Shown: positions 50,252 through 61,005, numbered from the stretch's first letter. The stretch is 64,000 nt of DNA from DASSKA01 sp963839365 (GCA_963839365.1 CAWIUT010000009.1:1-64000), one strand, 5' to 3'. Numbers and translations: made by a program. Notes: a model not told the origin generated them from the letters alone.

Positions 50252-50776
50252 GTGGCCCTGTCCGTCTGCCTGCTGCTGGACGCACCCGCCGAACGCGCGG
50301 TCCGCGGCGTGTGGCACCGGCTCGAGGAGCTCGGGGTGCCGAGTCTGCTCAGCCACACGCACGGTCGGCACGTGCCGCACCTGAGCCTGGCGTCGCTGCG
50401 CAGCTATGCCCTTGACCCGGTGCGCAGCGCGCTCGAGGCGCTGGCTCCGGCGGACAGGTCACCCTTGCACTTCGACGGGCTGGGGGTTTTCCGCCGGAGC
50501 CGCTGCTGGCTGCTGCCGGCCGTCACCCGTGACCTGCTCGACCGCCACGCGGCGGTGGCCGAGGCGCTCCGGGCAACCGGGGCGGAGCTGCACCGGCACT
50601 ACCTGCCGGGCACCTGGCTGCCGCACCTGACCCTGGCGCCCCGCGTGCACCTCGCCGACCTGCCCGTCGTGGCGCGCGCGGCGTTCGAGACCCTGCCGCT
50701 GGTCGCCGGTGTCTCGCGTGCCGCGCTGGTGGACACCAGCAACGGCCGGATCAGCCCGCTGCCGCACCTGGTGTGA
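50252..50776 (+). CDS. 2H phosphoesterase (2'-5' RNA ligase family)
   Basis: A 174-aa protein with both HxS/T motifs of the 2H superfamily: HVPHLSLA near residue 36 and WLPHLTLA near residue 125. Members hydrolyse or make 2'-5' and cyclic 2',3' phosphodiester bonds in RNA. Bacterial forms are dispensable and their substrate is unknown. It is convergent with recD and overlaps its 3' end by 26 bp. Confidence 0.85.
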   Translation: MALSVCLLLDAPAERAVRGVWHRLEELGVPSLLSHTHGRHVPHLSLASLRSYALDPVRSALEALAPADRSPLHFDGLGVFRRSRCWLLPAVTRDLLDRHAAVAEALRATGAELHRHYLPGTWLPHLTLAPRVHLADLPVVARAAFETLPLVAGVSRAALVDTSNGRISPLPHLV

Positions 50777-52541
50777 GCCGGTGCCGCAGACCACTGGCCC
50801 GTTGCACCCGGCGGCCCACCGCCGCGCGCAGGGCCTGCTCGGAGCCGACCACCCGGACCCGGCGGCGGGCCCGGGTGACCGCGGTGTAGAGCAGCTCCCG
50901 GGTCAGCAGCCGGGAGTCCGCGGGCGGGAGCAGCACCGTGACCTCGTCGGCCTGGCCGCCCTGGCTCTTGTGGATGGTCATCGCGTGCATGGTGTCCACC
51001 GCGCCGAGCCTGCTGAGGGCCATCACCCGACGGCCGCGAGCGCTCTCCACCGCCGCCCGCAGCGTGTCGTCCTGGTCGCGGAACACCACTCCGGTGTCGC
51101 CGTTGAACACGCCGAGCGCGTAGTCGTTCGCGGTGACCAGCAGCGGTCTGCCGACGTACGCCGCGTCGTAGAGCGGGTCGCCGGTCGCCTCGCTGATCCA
51201 GTGCTCCACCTGCCGGTTCCAGTGCCCGACCCCGAAGCGGCCCTCCCGGTGCGCCACCAGCAGCCGGTGCCGGTCCAGCGCCGCGATCGCCCCCGCGGCG
51301 TCGCCGCGCCGGGCGGAGGAGCGCACCGCCAGAGCGGCGTCGAGGAGGTCCTCACGCAGCCGCGGTGCCGGGTCCTCGGTCTCCAGCAGCTCCACGCCGG
51401 CACCGGCGCGCAGCACCGCGACGGCCTGGTCGGCAGAGCCGTCCCGGATCGCAGCCGCCAACGCGTCGATGTCCGCTCCGTAGCGGTGAGGTCGAGTCAG
51501 CCGCGCGACGGGCGGGTCGGGGCGCTCCGCAAGACCGGAGACCAGGTCCGACAGCACCGCCCCGGCGTCCACCGACGCCAGCTGGTCGGGGTCGCCGACC
51601 AGCACCAACCGGGCATCCGCGCGCAGCGACTCGACGAGCCGGGCCATCATCGTCAGGTCCACCATCGAGGTCTCGTCCACGACCACCACGTCGTGAGGGA
51701 GCCGGTTGCCGCGATGGTGCCGGAAGCGGGTGCTGTTGTCGGGTCGGACGCCGAGGAGTCGGTGCAGGGTGGCGGCCTGCAACCGACCGAGCCGGTGCTG
51801 GTCCTCCGGCGGTAGCCGCTGCGTGGCGTCGGCCACCGCTTCCTGAAGCCGGGCCGCCGCCTTGCCGGTGGGCGCACTGAGCGCGACCCGCAGCCGGCTG
51901 CCCGTCAGCTCGGCCTGCTCGGCCAGCACGGCCAGCAGGCCGGCCACCGTCGTGGTCTTGCCCGTCCCCGGGCCGCCGGTGAGCACGGTGGTCCAGCGTC
52001 GGACGGCCTGTCCGCCGACCACCCGCTGCTCGGCGTAGGACGCCTCGGGAAACACCCGGGCCAGCCCGGCCTCCAGCCGGTCGACCGCGACGGCAGGCGG
52101 GGGTTGCGCGAACCGGCGCCCCAGGTCCTCGGCCACCTGCACCTCCTGGCGCCAGTACCGGTCCAGGTAGAGCCGGGAGTACTCCCAGTGCAGCACCCCC
52201 TGCTCGACCAGGGCGCTGCGGGCCAACGCCTCCACCCAGCCGTGCTGCTCCGGCCACGGCAGGGACGCCTCCCCCTCGGCCGATCGCTCCCGAGCCAGCT
52301 CCCGCACCGAGCCGAGGTCCAGGCACACCGAGCCGTGCCGCACCGCCCGAATGGTCAACGCGGCCGCCAGCAGCACCCGCGCGTCCCCCTCCCCGACCAA
52401 CGCGCCGAGCCGCCGGGCGACGTGCACGTCGGCGGCGGTCAGCACCCCGGCCTCGTTGAAGGTGCGCAGCGGCCCGTCCGCGGACAGCGCGAGCCGCTCG
52501 TCGTGCTTCTCCGTGGCGGTGAACAGCTCCTCGACGCTCAT
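50751..52541 (-). CDS. recD: exodeoxyribonuclease V subunit alpha (RecD)
   Basis: This 5'-3' helicase subunit of RecBCD has 596 aa. The N-terminal domain (about 1-135) is followed by the Walker A GGPGTGKTTTVAGLL near residue 190, the DEAD-like VVDETSMVD and the SF1 motif VLVGDPDQLASVDAGAVL, and a C-terminal UvrD-like part with MTIHKSQGGQADEV and TAVTRARRRVRV. The ATG at 52541 overlaps the recB stop (ATGA). RecD processes double-strand breaks together with RecB and RecC. Confidence 0.95.
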   Translation of the reverse strand: MSVEELFTATEKHDERLALSADGPLRTFNEAGVLTAADVHVARRLGALVGEGDARVLLAAALTIRAVRHGSVCLDLGSVRELARERSAEGEASLPWPEQHGWVEALARSALVEQGVLHWEYSRLYLDRYWRQEVQVAEDLGRRFAQPPPAVAVDRLEAGLARVFPEASYAEQRVVGGQAVRRWTTVLTGGPGTGKTTTVAGLLAVLAEQAELTGSRLRVALSAPTGKAAARLQEAVADATQRLPPEDQHRLGRLQAATLHRLLGVRPDNSTRFRHHRGNRLPHDVVVVDETSMVDLTMMARLVESLRADARLVLVGDPDQLASVDAGAVLSDLVSGLAERPDPPVARLTRPHRYGADIDALAAAIRDGSADQAVAVLRAGAGVELLETEDPAPRLREDLLDAALAVRSSARRGDAAGAIAALDRHRLLVAHREGRFGVGHWNRQVEHWISEATGDPLYDAAYVGRPLLVTANDYALGVFNGDTGVVFRDQDDTLRAAVESARGRRVMALSRLGAVDTMHAMTIHKSQGGQADEVTVLLPPADSRLLTRELLYTAVTRARRRVRVVGSEQALRAAVGRRVQRASGLRHRLTPGAAAG

Positions 52542-55500
52542 CGACCCTCCCCTGCCGGCACCGGTCGGCCGTCGAGCAGGTCCGAGAGCTGCGCGACAAG
52601 GGCCACCGGCGGCCGCCACGAGAACACCCCACACGGCTGGCCGTCGACCACCGGCGTGGTCGGGCCGCACATGCCCCGCACGTAGAGGTAGAGGACGCCC
52701 CCGAGATGGGCGGCCGGGTCGTACCCGGGCTGCCGCCAGCGGAGGTAGCGGTGCAGCACCACGGTGTACAGCAGGGCCTGGAGCGGGTAGTCGGAGTGGG
52801 TCATGGCGGCTCGCAGGGCCTCGGGCCGGTAGTGGGAGGAGGTCAGCGGCTCTCCGTCGCCGCGGAACCCGCCCAACCAGTTGGTCTTGTAGTCGACCAC
52901 CAGGTAGCGGACGTCCGCGCCGACGCGCAGCCGGAGCACGGCGTCGATCAACCCGGTCAGGTAGCCGTGCAGCGGCTGGCCGCCCAGGCGCGGTTCACCG
53001 AGCACGTCCGCGAACGGCCGCAGGGGGTCGCCGGCCGGCAGGTGCCGGCGCAGCAGCGGGGCCAGATCGCCGAGCGCCACCGGGCTGCGTGGGTGCGTCG
53101 GGTCGTCGCCACCTGCCAGAGGCAGCTCGAACTCCAGCTCACGCAGCCGGTCCCGCAGCGGGATGTCCGCGAGCGCGACGTCCTCCGCCAGCGGACCCAG
53201 ACCGGTGCGGCACACGGCGGTCAGCGCCCCTGCCAGCTCGTCCGGGTCGAGCGCGACCGGCCAGCGGACCAGCTGCTCGTCGATCCGTGCCCGCAGCTCC
53301 GCACCCAGGTCGGAGGCGTCCGGGTCGGCGGTCTCCAGCACCGCGTGCACGAGCGAACCGAAGGTGGCGCCGACGGGTAGCCCGGCCATCGGTGAGGGCA
53401 CCGCCCGGGCGGGCTCGTCCGCGGCCACGCTCGCGGCGGTCTCCCCGCCGGCCGGCTCGTCACCCAGCGGCTCGTCCTCCGGCTCACTGGTCGCGTCGAG
53501 CGGCGGTGGCTCGCCGGCGGCGCTCAGGGCGGAGTACGACGTGCGCCGCCAGCTGGTGTCGACCCGGCGGTCGAAAGCACGGACCGACAGCGTCCCGGCG
53601 GGGCCGCTCGGTTCGCCAGATGCCGGGGAGGCCCACACCGCTTCCTCCCAGACCGGGCCGCCGAGCCGTTGCCAGACATCGAGGATCGCCGGCACCTTCT
53701 CCTCGCTGTGCAGGTCCTGCCGGGACGGCACAGCGGACCACCCCGGTTGCCGGCCGAACAGCATCCGCTGCAGCGCCGACGCGGGAGTGTTGCTCGGCGT
53801 GGGAGCCCACCAGGCCACCACCTGGGACTGGGCTCGCGTCATCGCGACGTACATCAGCCGGAGCGACTCGCCGTCGTCCTCCTCGCGGGCCCGTTCCAGG
53901 CTGTCCCCCCACTGCGGGCCTCCGGCGCCCACGTCGATGCAGCGCCGCCCGTCGTCCGGGGAGTGGAACAGCGGCACAGTGGGCTTGTGCGGGAACCGGT
54001 CCCACAGGGTCGGCACGTAGACGACGGGGTACTCCAGGCCCTTGCTGCCGTGGATGGTGACCAGCTGCACCGCTGCGGCGTCGCTGTCCAGGCGTCGGGT
54101 CCGGTCGTCGGCGGCGCCGGCGTTCTTCTCGTCCATCTGGTCGCGCAGCCACGCCAGCAGCGCGACCAGGCCGAAGCCCTCATCCACCATCGCCTGGTGC
54201 AGGGCCTGCCCGACGTGCCGGATGTCGGTGAGCAGCCGCTCCCCGTCCTCCCGGGCCAGCACCCGTGCAGCCAGCCCGGCGGACGAGGCGGCCTCCAGCA
54301 CCGCCACGACGCCGCGCGCGGCGAGCAGCTCTGCCCACCCGCGCAGGTGCTCGGTGAGCCGGTCGGTGAGCGCCTCCCCCGCCGCCGTCGCCGCGTCGAG
54401 CTCCGTGGCCGTGTGCCCGAGGAAACAGGTCATCGCGGCGCTGCGCACACGTGCGGACTGGTGCGGCTGCTCCAACGCCTCCAGCAGCCGCAGCCACTCC
54501 GCCGAGGCAGGGCTCGCGAACACGCTGCCGCTGCCGGCCACCACGGACGGGACACCAACGGCGTGCAGGGCCTGCTGGATCGCCTTGAGGTCGGCGTTCC
54601 GGTAGGCGATCACTGCCACGTCCCTCGGCAGCAGGGTCCGCCCGTCGAAGCGGGCGTCGGAGGACAGCAGCCGCTCGATGTCCCGGGCGACGTCCTGCAC
54701 GACATGGCTGCGGACCTCGCGGACAGGCAGCTTGGCGTGCGGCTTGCGGCCGAGCAGGTGCTTGCGCACCACCCGCATCCGGAAGGGGGCCCCGGCCCCC
54801 TCGAGGCGGGAGCGCGGATGTGCGGCGTCCACGTCGCGGACCACGATCTGGTCGTCGCCGAGGGCGGCTCCGCGCAGCATGACCTGCAGGGCGTCCAGCA
54901 GGGCCTGGTCGCTGCGCCAGTTGGTGGCCAGCGTCTGGTGGGTGGCCGCGGTCGCCGCGGCCTGGAGGTAGGTGACCACGTCCCCGCCCCGGAAGGCATA
55001 GATGGCCTGCTTCGGGTCGCCGATCAGCACCATCGTGGCGTGGCCGCTGAACGCCCGGTGCAGAACCTGCCACTGCACCGGATCGGTGTCCTGGAACTCG
55101 TCGACGAGGAGCACCTTCCAGCGCTGCCGCATCCGGCGCCGGGCCGGCGCGCCCTCGTCGACCAGCGCGTCGGCGAGCTGGGCCAGCAGGTCGTCGTAGC
55201 CGAGCACACCCTGCCTGCGCTTGCGCAGGTCGAGCTCGCTGCGGACCGCGGAGGCGAACGCGGCCCGCAGCGCGGGCCCGCTGCCGGGCTCGGCGTCGCG
55301 GGGCACCAGCGCCGCCTGGGGATCGTGGGTCGAGGCGCGCGCCAGCCGTCCGGCGTCCGCGCGGCTGAACGGCAGCTCCTCCCCGTCGGCCACCGCGCGC
55401 AGGAAGAGGTCGTCCACGACCTCCTCGAGCACGTCGTCGAGGTCGTCGACCAACCTCGCTTGCGCGTCGGTGTCCCCCGCCACCCCGAGACCGCGCAGCA

Positions 55501-55882
55501 CCTGCTGGCAGAACTGGTGGGTGGTCGCGATGGTGGCGGCGTCGAAGTCCGCCAGCGCGACCCGCAGCCGCTGTCGCCGAAGGCACCGCTCTGCGTCGTC
55601 GACGTCGAGCAGCACGTCGACCAGGGCGCTGCGGGCCCCGCCGGCGGCCGGCTCGGCGAGCGCCCGCTCGGCCTCGCTGAGCTGGGCGCGGACCCGCTCA
55701 CGCAGCTCCTGGCTCGCCGCGCGACCGAAGGTGACCACCAGCATCTGGTCCAGGGTCGCCCGCCCCTCGGCGACGTAGCGGGTCACCAGTGCGCCGATCG
55801 TCCACGTCTTGCCGGTTCCGGCGCTCGCTTCCAGCAGCGTCGTCCCGGTGGGCAGCGGGTCGCGGATGTCGAAGTGGCTCAC
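52538..55882 (-). CDS. recB: exodeoxyribonuclease V subunit beta (RecB)
   Basis: This 3'-5' helicase and nuclease subunit has 1114 aa. The UvrD-type motor begins with LEASAGTGKTWTIGALV (Walker A, about 20-30), includes LLVDEFQDTDPVQW and IGDPKQAIYAFRGGD, and motif V HGSKGLEYPVVYVP. The C-terminal nuclease domain has the catalytic Asp of VLRLRVGADVRYLVVDYKTNWLGG (the DYK motif). An acidic, Pro/Glu-rich linker (about 795-850) joins motor and nuclease. The GTG at 55882 overlaps the recC stop (GTGA). All catalytic signatures look intact. Confidence 0.95.
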   Translation of the reverse strand: MSHFDIRDPLPTGTTLLEASAGTGKTWTIGALVTRYVAEGRATLDQMLVVTFGRAASQELRERVRAQLSEAERALAEPAAGGARSALVDVLLDVDDAERCLRRQRLRVALADFDAATIATTHQFCQQVLRGLGVAGDTDAQARLVDDLDDVLEEVVDDLFLRAVADGEELPFSRADAGRLARASTHDPQAALVPRDAEPGSGPALRAAFASAVRSELDLRKRRQGVLGYDDLLAQLADALVDEGAPARRRMRQRWKVLLVDEFQDTDPVQWQVLHRAFSGHATMVLIGDPKQAIYAFRGGDVVTYLQAAATAATHQTLATNWRSDQALLDALQVMLRGAALGDDQIVVRDVDAAHPRSRLEGAGAPFRMRVVRKHLLGRKPHAKLPVREVRSHVVQDVARDIERLLSSDARFDGRTLLPRDVAVIAYRNADLKAIQQALHAVGVPSVVAGSGSVFASPASAEWLRLLEALEQPHQSARVRSAAMTCFLGHTATELDAATAAGEALTDRLTEHLRGWAELLAARGVVAVLEAASSAGLAARVLAREDGERLLTDIRHVGQALHQAMVDEGFGLVALLAWLRDQMDEKNAGAADDRTRRLDSDAAAVQLVTIHGSKGLEYPVVYVPTLWDRFPHKPTVPLFHSPDDGRRCIDVGAGGPQWGDSLERAREEDDGESLRLMYVAMTRAQSQVVAWWAPTPSNTPASALQRMLFGRQPGWSAVPSRQDLHSEEKVPAILDVWQRLGGPVWEEAVWASPASGEPSGPAGTLSVRAFDRRVDTSWRRTSYSALSAAGEPPPLDATSEPEDEPLGDEPAGGETAASVAADEPARAVPSPMAGLPVGATFGSLVHAVLETADPDASDLGAELRARIDEQLVRWPVALDPDELAGALTAVCRTGLGPLAEDVALADIPLRDRLRELEFELPLAGGDDPTHPRSPVALGDLAPLLRRHLPAGDPLRPFADVLGEPRLGGQPLHGYLTGLIDAVLRLRVGADVRYLVVDYKTNWLGGFRGDGEPLTSSHYRPEALRAAMTHSDYPLQALLYTVVLHRYLRWRQPGYDPAAHLGGVLYLYVRGMCGPTTPVVDGQPCGVFSWRPPVALVAQLSDLLDGRPVPAGEGR

Positions 55883-58800
55883 AGCGGACCCACCCGCTCC
55901 GCGCCCGCGAGCAGTGGCTCCCAGACCCGCCACGCGAGCTGGCCGAGACGGTGCGGCTCGTCGGACCACTGCTCGTCCGGCCGGGGCGGCCCGAGCAGCA
56001 CGTCGATGCCGGCGCCCTCGCCGAACACCCGCACATGCGCGGGGTCGGCGTCCTCGCCGGCCCCGCCGCGGGAGTACCGGTCGGTGCGCCACATCTTCAC
56101 GGCCTGGGCCAGCGGGTCAACCTGGTCCCCGTGCCGGCGGCGGGCGCCGGCCTCGGCGTAGGCGCAGGCGGTCTTCACCGGCAGGGGCAGCGGCTCGCGC
56201 ATGCCCCGGTCGTAGAGGTCGACCAGCTGCCGCAGCCAGGTCTGAGCGCGGTGGTCCAGCGGTCCGCTCAGCGCCAGCGTCGCCCCGGCGCGGGAGCGGC
56301 CCACCGTGTGCGCGGTCCAGTTCTGGTCCGGGTACGTCGCACTGACCGCGAGCAGCTGGACCCAGGCCCGCAGCCGTTGTCGCGCGGACAGCCGCGCGTA
56401 GCCGATGCGGACGATCCGGTTCCCGAACACCGAGGTCACGGTGCCGCTGAGGCGCCGCCCGTCCCCGAGATCCACCTCCACATCCACCGCTCGCTGGCTG
56501 CCCTGCCGCAGCGCCCCGGCCTGGGCCACGAGCGGCTCGACCTCGTCGGTCACCTCCCGCAAGACGCGTTCGCCCAGCCGACCCGGAGGCAGCGTGCCCC
56601 GCATCCGCTCGGCCTGCAGACAGCTGGCCGGCTCGACTCCCCGCAGCAGGCCTGCGAGCACCCGCTCCCCCAGCTCCCATCGCTGCAACCTGTCGAGGTC
56701 CGTCGGAATGGCGTCCAGGGTCTCCTCGGCCCGCACCGTCGACGCGACATCGAGCCTCCGTCGCAAGAAAGTCTGCACCGGGTGGCCGAGGAACGTCTGC
56801 AGGTCCGCCAGCGCCAGGTCCTCCACCGGGGCGGCCGGGAGGGGGGCGGGCACCAGTGGCGGCGCCACGGTGCGCGAGCCCCGGGTCGCCTCGGCGCCGG
56901 CCAGCGTCGCGGTGTCGAAGCTGAAGGTCTGCCCCGCCACGAGCGCGTCGGGTGTGTGGTTGCGCGGGTCGAACGGCTGCAGCGGGTGGTGGACGAGCAC
57001 CGAGGGCCGCACCGGTGCCGCAGCGGTGCGGTCCAGCGCGTCGAGCAGCTCGCCGAGCGGCACCGCCGGCGGGCGTCCGGCGCCGGTGTGCTCATTGGCA
57101 CCCGTGTAGGTGATCACCAGGGTCTCCCGCGTGGCCAGGATGGCGTCCAGCATCAGCTGGCGGTCCTCGCTCCGCACGTCCCGCTCGCCGGTCAGCGGGG
57201 CCCGGGCGAGCACGTCGTCGCCGTCGGTGGTGCGGCCACGGGGGAAGACTCCGTCATCGACACCGAGCATGCAGACCACCCGGTGCGGGACCGAGCGCAT
57301 CGGCACCATGGTGCACACGGTGAGGCTCCCGGTCCGGAAGTTCGACCGCGTGGGCCGGCCACCGAGGCGCTGCCCGAGCAGGTGGCGGACGTCGCTGAGC
57401 AGCAGCGGTGTGCTCCGTGTCCCCGACCGCGCACCGTCGACTGCACCGTCGCCTGCACCGGCGTCGGCGGCCATACCGGCGAGCTCGCGGTCCAGCTGGG
57501 CGAGCTGCCACGCGTCGGCGGGCTCGACCCGGGCCAGCATGTCCACCGCACGACCCAGGGCCTCCGTCCACTCTGCGATCGTGGACGCGGTCTCCGCCTG
57601 CCGGAAGAAGTCGTGCAGGCGGTCGACGTACTCGGTGAGCCGACCCACGAGGTCGATGTGTCCACTGCCCACGTCGTCGATCGGGAGCGCGCCTGTGAAC
57701 GCGGGATCGTCCTCCTCCGCCATTGCGACGCCGAGCAGGATCCGGTCCAGGCCCGTCTCCCAGGTGTTCGCCCCCAGCCCGAGTCCGTAGCGGCCCCGGT
57801 GCTGCTCGTCGAACCCCCATCGGATGCCGGCGCGGTCCACCCAGCGCGCCAGCCGCGCCAGCGCGTCGTCGTCGAAGCCGAACCGGCGGCGCACCGAAGG
57901 CTCGGCGGCCAGGTCGAGCACCTCGGTGGCGGTGCCGCGGCCCCCGGCGAGGGTGACCAGACGCGCGGCCAGCGCCAACAGCGGGTTGGTGCGGGTGGGG
58001 GCCCGGTCGGCCAGTCGGACCCGCAGCCGGTGCGCGGGATGACCCCGGCCGGCCGACGCCCGGTCGGGTCCGGTGGCGTCACCGAGCCCGAAGGCTGCCT
58101 CGATCAGCGGGGCGTAGGTCTCGATGTCCGGGCACATCACGAGCACGTCGCGAGGCTCCAGGGTCGGGTCGTCGGCGAGCAGCCCGACCAGCACCTCGCG
58201 CAGCACGTCCACCTGTCGCGCGGCCCCGTGACAGGCGTGCACCTGCACGGACCGATCCGTCGGTTGATGCGTCCGGCTGGCCCGGAGGACAGGGTCCGGT
58301 GCCTCGTTTCCGCGCAGGTCGTGCTGCAGCCAGCCGAGCAGGGTGTCCGGCTCGTCACCGGCTCGTCGTAGGGGCGGGGACGTCGCCGGGCCGGCGGCGG
58401 CCAGGCCCCGCTGCAGCTCGCGGGTGTCCCGGCCGAGGGCGCCCAGCAGCGTGTGGCGGACCAGCCGCGCCGAGTGGTCCGCGCTGCGGGGGACGGCGCT
58501 CGAGCCGGCGCCGGGCGGCTCGCGCTCGAGGTCTCGCTGCACTCCGTCCCACAGGGCAGCAGAGACCACCGGCAGCCACAGGTGCACGTCGCGCCGGACG
58601 GCCAGCGCCCCGAGCAGCTCCACCTCGGTGACCGGCAGGCGTGTGTGCCCGAACAGCGAGAGCCGCTGCGGCAGCTCGAGGCCGTCCTCGGCACTGGCGC
58701 GCAGCCGTTGCAGGGTGTCGGCGTGCCGCACGCCCGGAGACGTGCCGACCCGCTGCACCAGCCGGCGCCACAGCTCCGGCTGCCAGCGCAGGTCCTCGTC

Positions 58801-59314
58801 GAGGGGCTGCCCGGTGCCATCGGTGTCCTGCCCCACCGACCAGTCGGCCACCAACCGCGGCCGCTGCCTGGCGTAGGAGGTGAACAGCCCCGCGAGCCGC
58901 CGGGCCACCGCATAACGGCGGCCACGGCGCAACAGGCCCTCCTCACCGGTCAGAACCGAGTCCGAGGTGCCTCGCCAGGGTCTGACACCACGGTTCCCCC
59001 AGCGCGGCGTCGATGACGTCGAGCAGCGGCCACACCAGCCGGTCAGGGTCCCAGGGGTCGTCGCTCTGCTTGCCCAGCAGCATCGCCACCAGGGAGCGAG
59101 GGCTCACGAACCGCACCGCGGCGCACACCCCGTCGGCGCCGTCACGGACGCCGAGCCGGTGGGACAGCCGCTGGGTGAGCCACCGCTCCACGCCGCGGGC
59201 GGGCACCACCACGACCTCCTGCGCGAACGGGTCGGGCAGGGGGGCGGCGAGCAGGTCGGCGAGCCCGTCCGCGAGCAGGTCGGCGCGCTCGGCGCGGTGG
59301 ATCGTCAGCGACAC
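55879..59314 (-). pseudogene. recC: exodeoxyribonuclease V subunit gamma (RecC), interrupted by one frameshift
   Basis: RecC scaffolds RecBCD and recognises Chi-like sites. Translation from GTG 59314 gives a normal N-terminus (MSLTIHRAERADLLADGLADL) but stops at a UGA (58943-58945) after LARHLGLGSDR. The rest of the protein, EEGLLRRGRRYAVARRLAGLF onward for about 1017 residues, continues in another frame and is intact to its end at 55879. The two parts together match one RecC in length (about 1140 residues). A GAGGAGG sequence overlaps the UGA and stands 5 nt before a TTG (58932) in the second frame, so reinitiation is possible. Otherwise it is a mutation or a sequencing error. Confidence 0.85.
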
Positions 59315-59397
59315 GGGGGCAGCATGGCACGGAGCACCGACAGGACGGGCACCACCCGGACCGCCCCAGCGCCCAGGAACCCGGTCGGGGCCCCGGC

Positions 59398-59949
59398 TCA
59401 GCTGCTGCGCGGCGCCCCGCGCTCCGGGGACCGACCCACCGCACGCAGGGCCATCTCCATGGCCAGGTGCCGGCCCCATGCCTCGGCCCGGCCGAGCTCG
59501 CCCGGCTCGAGGGGGCCCTCGCTGTCCGTGACGTAGAAGCTCTCCCGGCCGATGCGCTGGTAGCCCAGCCGCTCGATCTTCCGGCCGGCGCGCTTCGCGG
59601 CGGAACCGGGAAGGTGCTTGACCTGCTCGGCCCTGGTGTCGAAGGCGGCCACCACCTCCGAGTGGGGGCCTCGACCGAGCTTGTCCACCCACTCACGCAG
59701 GCCGAAGTCCTCGTGACCACGTGTCGCGCCCTGCTTGATCGCCTCGGCGCGGGTGGCCGGCTTGCTCATCGAGAAGGCATGGGTGGGGCCGCCCACCACG
59801 ATGAGGTCGAGGAGCTCGGTGATCGGGACGGGCGCCTCCGACACCTCCCGCAGCTCGACCTCCATGCGGTCCGACAACCCGCGGACAACCGCCTTCGCGA
59901 CCTCTTCGGTGTTACCGAACATCGACTCGTATACCACCAACGCCTTCAT
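59398..59949 (-). CDS. flavodoxin-like protein
   Basis: An FMN-binding protein of 183 aa with the phosphate loop VVYESMFGNTEEVAKAV at residues 5-21 and the second flavin-contact region VVGGPTHAFSMSKP. Length exceeds a short-chain flavodoxin by a basic C-terminal helix (KRAGRKIERLGY). AAGGAG stands before the ATG. It is the first gene reading left of the universal stress protein, 25 nt beyond that gene's stop, and may be co-transcribed with it. Redox partner unknown. Confidence 0.9.
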   Translation of the reverse strand: MKALVVYESMFGNTEEVAKAVVRGLSDRMEVELREVSEAPVPITELLDLIVVGGPTHAFSMSKPATRAEAIKQGATRGHEDFGLREWVDKLGRGPHSEVVAAFDTRAEQVKHLPGSAAKRAGRKIERLGYQRIGRESFYVTDSEGPLEPGELGRAEAWGRHLAMEMALRAVGRSPERGAPRSS

Positions 59950-59974
59950 GGCCGGCTCCTTCGTCTCACGTTCT

Positions 59975-60910
59975 TCACGCGTGTCCTGGTGTGGTGGCCG
60001 CGGCTGCGACGTCGGCCGCCCCGGGAGCATGGCGAAGCACCGGCAGGACCACCACGGGGCAGGAGGCGGTGCGCATCAGTGTCCGGGAGGTCGAGCCCAA
60101 CCCGGGGGTCAACGGGCCACGGTGTCCCCGCCTGCCCAGCACGAGCAGGTCGGCGCCGGTGGCAGCAGCACCCAGGGCAGCCACCGGTCGGTCGAAGTAC
60201 AGTCGGACCGACCAGCGGACGTCCGGGGCGGGCCCGGCCACCGCCTCCACGGTGCGGGTCAGCGCCGCGCGGGCCACCTCTTCCCACTCGGCGGCCAACG
60301 GGCCCCCGCCGGTGGCCGCGTCATAGGCGTCCGTCGGCCACCAGGCGTGCACCACGTCCAGCTGCGCCGCGCGCACCAGCGCCTCGTCGAACGCACCGGC
60401 GACCACGGCGCTGGTGGCCGATGACCCGTCCACGCCCACCACCACCCGGCGGTGCTCCCGCTGGGCCGGGTCCCAAGCCGCGGGAACGCAGTGCACCGGC
60501 ACCGGGCTCCGCGCGGCGACAGCCGTGGTCGTGGATCCACCGTGCCGGGTTCGCTCTCCCGGCCGGGGGCCGACGACCAGGCAGGCAGCGTCGGCGAGGT
60601 TGTCCAGCAGCGCCGCCCCGGCCGGCCCGTAGGCCAGCGTGGTCATCAGGTCTGCGGGGCGGAAGCCCCAGCCGAGCGCTTCACGCTCGGCCTCGAAGAG
60701 CACCTCAGCGGCCTTCTCCTGCAGCACGGGATCGGGGCCGTACGGCATCCGTGGGGCAATCACGGACGGATCGCTCCAGGCGTGCGCCAACCGGACGGAG
60801 AACCCCCAGCGGCGGGCCTCGCTCAGGGCGTAGCGCATCGCCCGTCGACCATCCTCGGTGCCGTCGACACCGACCACGACGACGTGGCCGGTCCTCGCCG
60901 AAGCCCTCAT
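59975..60910 (-). CDS. tandem universal stress protein (two Usp domains)
   Basis: A 311-aa protein with two UspA domains (about 8-145 and 155-300). Each has the ATP-binding pattern: VVVVGVDGTEDGRRAMRYA with the first Asp, VVVGVDGSSATSAVVAGA in the second, and GRRGHRGPLTPGLGSTSRTLM with the G-2x-G-9x-G(S/T) phosphate loop in the C-terminal domain. The N-terminal domain's loop (GPRPGERTRHGGSTTTAV) is similar. In mycobacteria such proteins are induced under hypoxia, matching the fermentative phosphoketolase-acetate kinase genes upstream. Confidence 0.92.
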   Translation of the reverse strand: MRASARTGHVVVVGVDGTEDGRRAMRYALSEARRWGFSVRLAHAWSDPSVIAPRMPYGPDPVLQEKAAEVLFEAEREALGWGFRPADLMTTLAYGPAGAALLDNLADAACLVVGPRPGERTRHGGSTTTAVAARSPVPVHCVPAAWDPAQREHRRVVVGVDGSSATSAVVAGAFDEALVRAAQLDVVHAWWPTDAYDAATGGGPLAAEWEEVARAALTRTVEAVAGPAPDVRWSVRLYFDRPVAALGAAATGADLLVLGRRGHRGPLTPGLGSTSRTLMRTASCPVVVLPVLRHAPGAADVAAAATTPGHA

Positions 60911-61005
60911 GGGTCCAGCCTTGCCGCAGCGGCAGGTGCCCTGCAGAGACGCCGTGCCCGCGCCGACGTGACCTTGGTCATCACCGGGTTGGTCACCCGG
61001 GGCCG

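Noticed and set aside
60911..61005. Terminator between acetate kinase and the universal stress protein
   Set aside because: Some GC-rich pairing is possible but no clean stem with a T-run; not reported as a feature.
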